This document shows, in pieces, positions 15,862 to 20,031 of a stretch of DNA of 20,031 nt. Origin of the DNA: Planctomycetaceae bacterium (lineage in GTDB: Bacteria > Planctomycetota > Planctomycetia > Pirellulales > Pirellulaceae). Position 1 is the stretch's first letter, and every line of letters begins with the position of its first letter. The stretch is taken from the NCBI GenBank assembly GCA_003501565.1, contig DNPC01000025.1:645-20675 (forward strand). The letters are read 5' to 3'. A model generated the notes under the pieces. That model searched no databases, was not told the DNA's origin, and saw only the letters and a list, made by a program, of their open reading frames with translations. The translations under genes and the position numbers were made by a program.

Positions 15862-16695
15862 ATGACGCAACCCCTGAGAATAGGCATCTCAACCTGCCCC
15901 AACGACACGTTCGCATTCCACGGACTCCTTACCGGAGTGGTTCCGACTGAAGGCTTAGAACTACAAATCGAGCTCATGGACATTTCTGAGCTCAACTCGG
16001 GGTTGATTGCTGGCCGATTCGACGTTGCCAAAGCGAGCTTCCATGCAGCTTTGTTGCTAGCCGATCAGTGGTGCGTTCTGCCAAGTGGATCGGCGTTGGG
16101 ATTTGGCGTAGGTCCATTGCTACTGGCGGCGCGTCCGGATGAGTCGCCAACCGCCAGCTCGTTGATCCTCTGCCCTGGTGAACTGACGACCGCCACACTG
16201 CTGATGAAGTTGTTCTATCGGGAAGCAAGCCGAATCAAGCAGGTCGTGTTTTCTGACATCATGCCGGAACTGAAAAAACGCAACGCGGACTTCGGAGTAT
16301 GCATCCACGAAGGTCGTTTCACATGGGAGCAGGAAGGCGTTCATCTAGTTGAGGATCTAGGCGCGCGATGGGAGCAGCAGACGGGAGCACCGCTTCCATT
16401 GGGTGGGATCCTGGGGGCCAAGCGCGTTGGTACGGAGACGCTCACGCGCGTGCAAGAGTTGATCGCTAAGTCGCTAGCGGTTTCTCTTGAGGATCCGTCG
16501 AGTGCGTTGCCCACGATGCGGGCTTACGCCCAGGAATTCGACGATGATGTTCTGATGCAGCACGTAGACCTATACGTCAATGAGTGGACTCAAGATCTCG
16601 GCGATGTCGGGCGGGATGCTCTTCAGAGGTTGTCTGAACTGGCGACGCAGGGAGGAATTACCGCTGGTGGACTGGCGGCTTTGGAGGTTTTGTAG
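15862..16695 (+). CDS. mqnD: 1,4-dihydroxy-6-naphthoate synthase
   Basis: This 277-residue enzyme is MqnD, which converts cyclic dehypoxanthinyl futalosine into 1,4-dihydroxy-6-naphthoate, the naphthoquinone precursor of menaquinone. It has the periplasmic-binding-protein-like fold of the MqnA/MqnD family. Diagnostic stretches are GISTCPNDTFAFHG (8-21), DISELNSGLIAGRFDVAKAS (40-59), GFGVGPLL (80-87) and FGVCIHEGRFTW (144-155), in which H149 matches the histidine reported as important in MqnD. MqnA lacks this CPNDTF-type start, so MqnD is preferred. The ATG at 15862 lies six bases after the mqnB stop. The gene is the last of the sigma factor-mqnB-mqnD unit; a hairpin at 16771-16797 may lie near the transcript end. 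Confidence 0.93.
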   Translation: MTQPLRIGISTCPNDTFAFHGLLTGVVPTEGLELQIELMDISELNSGLIAGRFDVAKASFHAALLLADQWCVLPSGSALGFGVGPLLLAARPDESPTASSLILCPGELTTATLLMKLFYREASRIKQVVFSDIMPELKKRNADFGVCIHEGRFTWEQEGVHLVEDLGARWEQQTGAPLPLGGILGAKRVGTETLTRVQELIAKSLAVSLEDPSSALPTMRAYAQEFDDDVLMQHVDLYVNEWTQDLGDVGRDALQRLSELATQGGITAGGLAALEVL

Positions 16696-16770
16696 TTCGA
16701 GAGGTAAGTTGTGCGCTCGATTGCGGTGTGCTGTTCAGATTTACTTACCTGCTTGAGCTTGGGTATTCGG

Positions 16771-16797
16771 CAAAATCCGAACACGCCGGGTTTTGCT
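16771..16797 (+). terminator. Hairpin downstream of mqnD, possible terminator
   Basis: Arms gcaaaatccg (16771-16780) and cgggttttgc (16788-16797) form a ten-pair stem including one G-T pair, with a seven-base loop. It is about 75 bases past the mqnD stop. The thymines lie in the stem, with no clean tract after it, so termination is uncertain. A longer-range eight-base pairing, aggtaagt (16702-16709) with acttacct (16744-16751), lies between it and mqnD. Confidence 0.4.
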
Positions 16798-16915
16798 AGC
16801 TTTGGCGTAGTCAGTCCGCCGATAGCACTTTGGTAAGCGTTTCGCGAGTCTCACCCGACCGTAGTGGCTATGGACAGTTACTCCCTTTCTGACATGGAAA
16901 GCGGCGCTATTCGAC

Positions 16916-16945
16916 TTGACCTCAATTAAGTCGCTGTCCTATAAG
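16916..16945 (+). promoter_or_regulatory. Sigma-70-type promoter for the flgM-like gene
   Basis: TTGACC at 16916-16921 (five of six consensus positions) and TATAAG at 16940-16945 (five of six) are separated by 18 bases. Transcription would start near 16952, giving a leader of about 30 bases that contains AGGGGAG at 16965-16971, 11 bases before the ATG. It is the best-formed promoter in the window and is of housekeeping type, not the sigma-28 type usual for late flagellar genes. Confidence 0.75.
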
Positions 16946-16982
16946 AACAAGAACCACTATCCGCAGGGGAGATTGATCACCA

Positions 16983-17276
16983 ATGCAAATTCAAGGTTTG
17001 CAATCCGCTCAGGCCGCCCAGCCTGCACAGCGAGCTTCACAAGCCCCGGCTGCCCAGCCGACGGCAGCGCCATCGGCGCCGCGTCCCACCGATTCACTGC
17101 AGCTCTCGGCCGAGGCCCAGCAGCTAAGCCAAGCGCAGGCAGCCAATGAGGTTGGGCAAGACGGAATCCGCGTTGAAAAAGTAGCCGCATTGCGGCAGGC
17201 TATCGCGGATGGAAGTTACGAAACGCCTGAGAAGCTCGATGCAGCCCTCGACCGCCTGCTAGACACCTTCGCTTAA
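16983..17276 (+). CDS. flgM: FlgM-like anti-sigma-28 factor
   Basis: This 97-residue protein resembles FlgM, which holds the flagellar sigma factor FliA inactive until the hook is complete and is then exported. Residues 1-36 are an Ala/Gln/Pro-rich, probably disordered leader. DSLQLSAEAQQLS (37-49) and GIRVEKVAALRQAIADGSY (61-79) followed by TPEKLDAALDRLLD match the FlgM pattern of an RxxKVxxLRxxIxxGxY helix and a final amphipathic helix that grip sigma-28. The size is normal for FlgM. The ATG at 16983 has AGGGGAG upstream. The gene has its own promoter (16916-16945) and terminator (17363-17404), so it stands alone; no flagellar structural genes, flgN or fliA are in the window. Confidence 0.82.
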   Translation: MQIQGLQSAQAAQPAQRASQAPAAQPTAAPSAPRPTDSLQLSAEAQQLSQAQAANEVGQDGIRVEKVAALRQAIADGSYETPEKLDAALDRLLDTFA

Positions 17277-17362
17277 CGTAATCGCAATATGCGGCTGACG
17301 GGCGGTCTGGTACGCACGTTCGAGTGCACCCGCTCGAATCCACCTAGTATGCAGCGATCAGA

Positions 17363-17404
17363 AGGGCCAATACTCCTGTAGTATTTGGCCCTATTTTCGT
17401 TTTG
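17363..17404 (+). terminator. Intrinsic terminator after flgM
   Basis: Arms agggccaatact (17363-17374) and agtatttggccct (17380-17392) pair with one bulged base around the loop cctgt, followed by tttt at 17394-17397 and again at 17401-17404 within attttcgtttt. Confidence 0.88.
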
Positions 17405-17500
17405 TAGGGTGTCGCCAGCGGTGATTTTTGTTGCGGCCTGCATACAATCATTGACGTTGGTGAAATTTGTCCAAGCCTGTAGCCCAAGAGCCGATTTCGC

Positions 17501-18007
17501 GTGAATTCGTCCGACCAAGATCCGCTTGAACCTGTCCAAGTGTCGCAGACGCCGCTTGAGCGTTTTGAGGAATATCTGTTAAGTCGCGGATTGCGAAAAA
17601 CGAAACAGAAGGTCTTCTTGGTAGAGCGAGTATTCAGCCATCATGAGCATTTTGATGCTGACCAGCTCATGGAGCAACTGCCATCTAAGGGTGACGAGAA
17701 TTACGTCAGCCGACCAACTGTCTACCGAACGCTAAAAGAGTTCGTTGACGCTGGCTTGCTTCGGAGTTTCGAGCTGAACGGCCGTAGTGTTTTCGAGCAC
17801 GACTACGGGTATCCCGAGCACGACCACTTCTACTGCTTGAAGTGCGGGGAGTTGACAGAGTTTCAGTCCGAAGAGCTGACGCGGATTCGTGATGAGATTG
17901 CGCGTGAGCACAAATTCAGAGTGCGGAGCCACCGGTTGATCGTGCAGGGCATCTGCCACGAATGTAGCAGCCGCCGTAATTCAAGGCGTCGGCAAGACCG
18001 AGTCTGA
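17501..18007 (+). CDS. Fur-family metal-dependent transcription regulator
   Basis: This 168-residue protein is a Fur superfamily repressor. The N-terminal winged helix covers about residues 18-95, with HHEHFDADQL (47-56) and the recognition region SRPTVYRTLKEF (70-81). The C-terminal dimer domain has GRSVFEHDYG (94-103), HDHFYCLKC (107-115) and a second cysteine pair, CHEC (152-155). C112/C115 with C152/C155 form the structural zinc site; H107, D108, H109, E120 and H144 are plausible regulatory metal ligands. Whether it is Fur (iron), PerR (peroxide) or Zur (zinc) cannot be settled from sequence; the HDH and two CxxC pairs fit Fur/PerR. The GTG start at 17501 has no clear ribosome binding site; a TACAAT at 17443-17448 could be a -10 element. 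The C-terminus ends in an Arg-rich tail. It converges on the next gene with a 33-base gap. Confidence 0.92.
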   Translation: MNSSDQDPLEPVQVSQTPLERFEEYLLSRGLRKTKQKVFLVERVFSHHEHFDADQLMEQLPSKGDENYVSRPTVYRTLKEFVDAGLLRSFELNGRSVFEHDYGYPEHDHFYCLKCGELTEFQSEELTRIRDEIAREHKFRVRSHRLIVQGICHECSSRRNSRRRQDRV

Positions 18008-18040
18008 GCCAACCGTCGAGAGTTGAGCCGTCCTCTCGCT

Positions 18041-18751
18041 TTAGCAAGTAGCTGCGTCGTCGCTCTCGGATTCCATGCCCAGCCGCGTGCTGAGTTGCTC
18101 GAACTGTTGGTAGAGCTGATCACTGCTAGTGTGAACGTGCTCCGCTTCGATGATGAATCGAATGTCTTCATCCACGTAGACGTCGTGGCTAATCATGACG
18201 CGTTCGAAGGTCTCCAGCGGCGAACCGTAAGCGATAATCATCTTGTGCTCATCAAATTGCACTTCCTGCTGTCGCTGTGGGTTCAAGACGGCGATCCCGG
18301 TGCAGCCGTCGTTCATGAGCATGTCTTCATAGTCGTAAAGGATGCTCTTCAGGACGGGCATATCGATGTGTTCGCGATAGTAGTCCTGGTGTCCGCCAGT
18401 GTGGTAATGACTGGTTTCTAGGACTACGTCGACTACAGGACCGAGCGTGTCGATCATGTCGATGAACAAGTCGAAAAGCCGCTCCTTGCTGGCTGCAGCC
18501 ATGATGACTGGAACCTTGGCTTCGCTGGTCGGGTCGACGTATGTGTCGTGCCGAAAGCCTTGTTTGGGAATTACCTTAAGATCAACGCTCGGACGGACTG
18601 CACCCGTCAATTCGAATACGCCATACGACGAGACTTCCAGGTGAGCTTCTAATTGCTCATCGGTTAGGCTGCCGAAGCTAGTCAAAGCATCAGTTTTGGC
18701 AGACTGGTTTTGCGGTAAGTCGGTCGCTGGGGAACGTTGCTGCGAGCCCAT
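18041..18751 (-). CDS. Conserved-looking protein of unknown function
   Basis: I do not recognise a named domain in this protein (236 residues from the ATG at 18751). The frame stays open upstream to 18895, but the first 48 codons of that longer version look non-coding (no family-like pattern, hairpins in the DNA), so I chose the internal ATG, which is preceded by a weak AAGAG. The N-terminal 25 residues are polar; the rest looks like a soluble alpha/beta protein with no signal peptide or membrane span. Distinctive features are a His/Tyr cluster (ETSHYHTGGHQDYYREH), an acidic ILYDYEDMLMNDGCTGIAVL segment and a C-terminal acidic, helical end. The clustered histidines and acids could bind metal, which would be of interest next to a Fur-type regulator, but that is speculation. 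Confidence 0.78.
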   Translation of the reverse strand: MGSQQRSPATDLPQNQSAKTDALTSFGSLTDEQLEAHLEVSSYGVFELTGAVRPSVDLKVIPKQGFRHDTYVDPTSEAKVPVIMAAASKERLFDLFIDMIDTLGPVVDVVLETSHYHTGGHQDYYREHIDMPVLKSILYDYEDMLMNDGCTGIAVLNPQRQQEVQFDEHKMIIAYGSPLETFERVMISHDVYVDEDIRFIIEAEHVHTSSDQLYQQFEQLSTRLGMESESDDAATC

Positions 18752-18790
18752 CGTGTTTCTCTTGGATTTGCGTAGCTTAGTTTGGGGGGC

Positions 18791-18832
18791 AAGCACAGGC
18801 TGTTTTTGGCCTGTGACATTGTGCTTGAGCAC
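18791..18832 (-). other. Nested hairpins in the leader of the unknown-function gene
   Basis: cacaggc (18794-18800) pairs with gcctgtg (18809-18815) around an eight-base loop. The outer aagcaca (18791-18797) can instead pair with tgtgctt (18820-18826), and gtgct (18821-18825) with agcac (18828-18832). The pairings overlap, so they are alternatives. They lie 40-80 bases upstream of the ATG at 18751, in the likely 5' untranslated region. There is no known riboswitch consensus that I can recognise. Confidence 0.4.
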
Positions 18833-19188
18833 AAGAAAAACTAGGTCACCTATCCAACCGATTAAGGCAAGCTGGGAAAGTTGGCGGATTTCCAAGTGAG
18901 AGAAATGGGTGGAACAGGCACAGCCCTCAGAATCGGAACCCTCTGAAGGCGAGCGTTGCCGAAAGTCAACCTGAAAAGGTTACAATCGTGGGTGTTACGC
19001 AACATGCCGATTAGCTTGGGAAGTAAACGACCGACTGGGCTGGCCGAGCTGAGCGGAAGTTCTCCGCGGCCTCTTAAAAGAGATGGTAGTTACGACTTAA
19101 GTAGCGGCGCGGACTTCATTGCTGATTCTGAAGCGGCTGGGATGCCACCGACGTGACAGAAGTGCCCGCCAGCAGACAACTGATCCCA
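18833..19188. other. Non-coding spacer between divergent genes
   Basis: I see no convincing gene here. The only candidate signal on the plus strand is TTGCCG (18956-18961) and TACAAT (18981-18986) separated by 19 bases, a possible but loosely spaced promoter lying about 250 bases ahead of the lipoprotein start. Stop codons at 19087, 19102, 19123 and 19129 close the lipoprotein frame upstream. Confidence 0.4.
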
Positions 19189-19213
19189 AAGCAACAGTGG
19201 AAATTTGTTGCTT
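19189..19213 (+). other. Hairpin just upstream of the lipoprotein ribosome binding site
   Basis: Arms aagcaaca (19189-19196) and tgttgctt (19206-19213) pair perfectly around a nine-base loop. The structure ends nine bases before the AGGA ribosome binding site (19223-19226), so it could affect translation or RNA stability. Confidence 0.4.
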
Positions 19214-19233
19214 GTTTGTCGCAGGAAAGAACG

Positions 19234-20031
19234 TTGAGAAACTCCACCGCTCACAATATCGTGACTTTTGCTTTGTTGCTTTTCTTCGCGGGGTGTTACA
19301 GCCAACCCGAGCGCGGCTCGCGACCCAACGTCGATTTGGATAGTGTGGGGCGCGAGGATGCTGAAAGAGCCGCACAAGCTGATCCGGGCGCGGAAGAAGA
19401 AGTCGAGGAGCCCACCGAGGCGCTGTCCGGTGAGCAAGCCTGGATTACGAATGACCAGCTACCCTGGGAAGCGTCCTTTCTTCAGTATCTAAACGGGGTT
19501 CGCGTTGGCTACACGCAATTCAGTATCTTGCCTCCGGCGCTGGAGAATTCGCGTCAGGTGACGATCCGCCGCGATGACTCAATCGAATTTACTCGAGCCG
19601 GTCAGACTTCGCGTATCAAAGTGTCGCTTGAGTCCCAAGAGACCGCAGACGGCCGGATGTTGGACTTTGTCGAAACGACCGTCAATGGTCGTCACACGCT
19701 GGTGACCAAGGCGAGGCTCAGTCGCGGTGTACTGCGGCTGACGACCACCGTTGGCGATGAAACCAAAACAGAAAGCGTAAAGATTCCCTTTGGAACTTGG
19801 GGAGTGATGGGAATTCAGGCCCTGCTGATGCAGGATCCTATGCAACCCGGCCAAAAACGAACCGCAACGATCTACGTCCCAAGTCTCCGGAAAGTTGTCA
19901 ACGTAAATCTTGTGGCGGGGCAACTCGAAGACACGGCATTGCTGGAAGGCCAGCGAGCTGAACTGCTTCCGATTGAGGTGACGCAGATGATTGATGAGAC
20001 CAATGGCTCTCAGTCGATCAACTGGGTCAAT
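19234..20031 (+). CDS. Putative lipoprotein, N-terminal part (runs off window)
   Basis: The reading frame is open from 19132 to the window end without a stop. The best start is TTG at 19234, with AGGA at 19223-19226 seven bases upstream. It gives MRNSTAHNIVTFALLLFFAGC, a basic then hydrophobic stretch ending in a lipobox-like FAGC with C21 as the lipid-bearing cysteine. GTG codons at 19153 and 19162 would add a long atypical leader. After the cysteine comes an acidic linker (Glu/Ala-rich, about residues 40-68), then a folded beta-rich region beginning WEASFLQYLNGVRVGYTQFS. Such YLNGxRxGYT openings precede transglutaminase-like domains in some planctomycete proteins; this is from memory, and that domain would lie beyond the window. 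Visible length is 266 residues. Coding is well supported; function is not. Confidence 0.7.
   Translation, partial: MRNSTAHNIVTFALLLFFAGCYSQPERGSRPNVDLDSVGREDAERAAQADPGAEEEVEEPTEALSGEQAWITNDQLPWEASFLQYLNGVRVGYTQFSILPPALENSRQVTIRRDDSIEFTRAGQTSRIKVSLESQETADGRMLDFVETTVNGRHTLVTKARLSRGVLRLTTTVGDETKTESVKIPFGTWGVMGIQALLMQDPMQPGQKRTATIYVPSLRKVVNVNLVAGQLEDTALLEGQRAELLPIEVTQMIDETNGSQSINWVN

Noticed and set aside
15534..16031. Minus-strand open frame of 165 codons opposite mqnB and mqnD
   Set aside because: Both plus-strand genes are recognised enzymes with conserved motifs over this stretch.
18752..18895. N-terminal extension of 48 codons on the unknown-function protein
   Set aside because: The extension lies over competing hairpins and does not read like the rest of the protein; the ATG at 18751 begins the plausible coding part.
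1..20031. CRISPR array, tRNA or rRNA genes, insertion sequence, prophage or attachment site
   Set aside because: I saw no spaced direct repeats, cloverleaf with an anticodon arm, rRNA segments, transposase or integrase motifs, or paired terminal repeats.

Overview
The window reads as chromosomal DNA of a planctomycete, most likely of the Pirellulaceae (Rhodopirellula/Blastopirellula type). The evidence is combined: a Hanks-type kinase with a large secreted tail, a DUF1080 (3-keto-disaccharide hydrolase family) protein, futalosine-pathway menaquinone genes, an ECF sigma factor, a planctomycete-style MotA/ExbB plus two ExbD-like gene set, many GTG/TTG starts with weak ribosome binding sites, and roomy intergenic spacers. 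This placement is inference; no rRNA or tRNA gene is present. No insertion sequence, CRISPR array, prophage or recombination site was found, and the gene content looks like ordinary core or lineage-specific chromosome rather than an island.

Layout. 1-157: a dyad repeat upstream of a kinase gene. 158-2818: membrane-anchored Ser/Thr protein kinase with a repetitive, probably beta-helical outer domain. 3128-3574: small secreted protein with one CxxCH haem-attachment motif, ending in a strong terminator. 3725-4354: secreted DUF1080 protein. 4490-7677: a two-gene unit of a large membrane protein with a glutamine-amidotransferase-like outer domain and an ABC ATPase without an adjacent permease. 7725-8837 (minus): class I/II PLP aminotransferase. 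8973-13560 (minus): a tightly overlapping three-gene operon of a MotA/TolQ/ExbB-type channel protein with a coiled-coil tail and two different ExbD-like single-span proteins. 13919-16695 (plus): small membrane protein, ECF sigma factor, futalosine hydrolase (mqnB) and 1,4-dihydroxy-6-naphthoate synthase (mqnD); the last three are overlapping or nearly so. 16983-17276: stand-alone FlgM-like anti-sigma factor with a well-formed sigma-70-type promoter and a terminator. 17501-18007: Fur-family regulator, convergent with 18041-18751 (minus), a conserved-looking protein of unknown function. 19234 to the window end: N-terminal part of a lipoprotein starting at TTG and running off the window.

How genes may work together. 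The ExbB/ExbD-like trio is the best candidate for an uncharacterised machine: one small subunit keeps the membrane aspartate expected of an ion-driven stator, while the other has alanine where that aspartate would fall. The ECF sigma factor gene overlaps mqnB by one base and mqnD follows after six bases, so the sigma factor and two steps of menaquinone synthesis are probably on one transcript. Redox themes (haem motif protein, menaquinone, Fur regulator) recur, but no direct link between them can be shown from the sequence.
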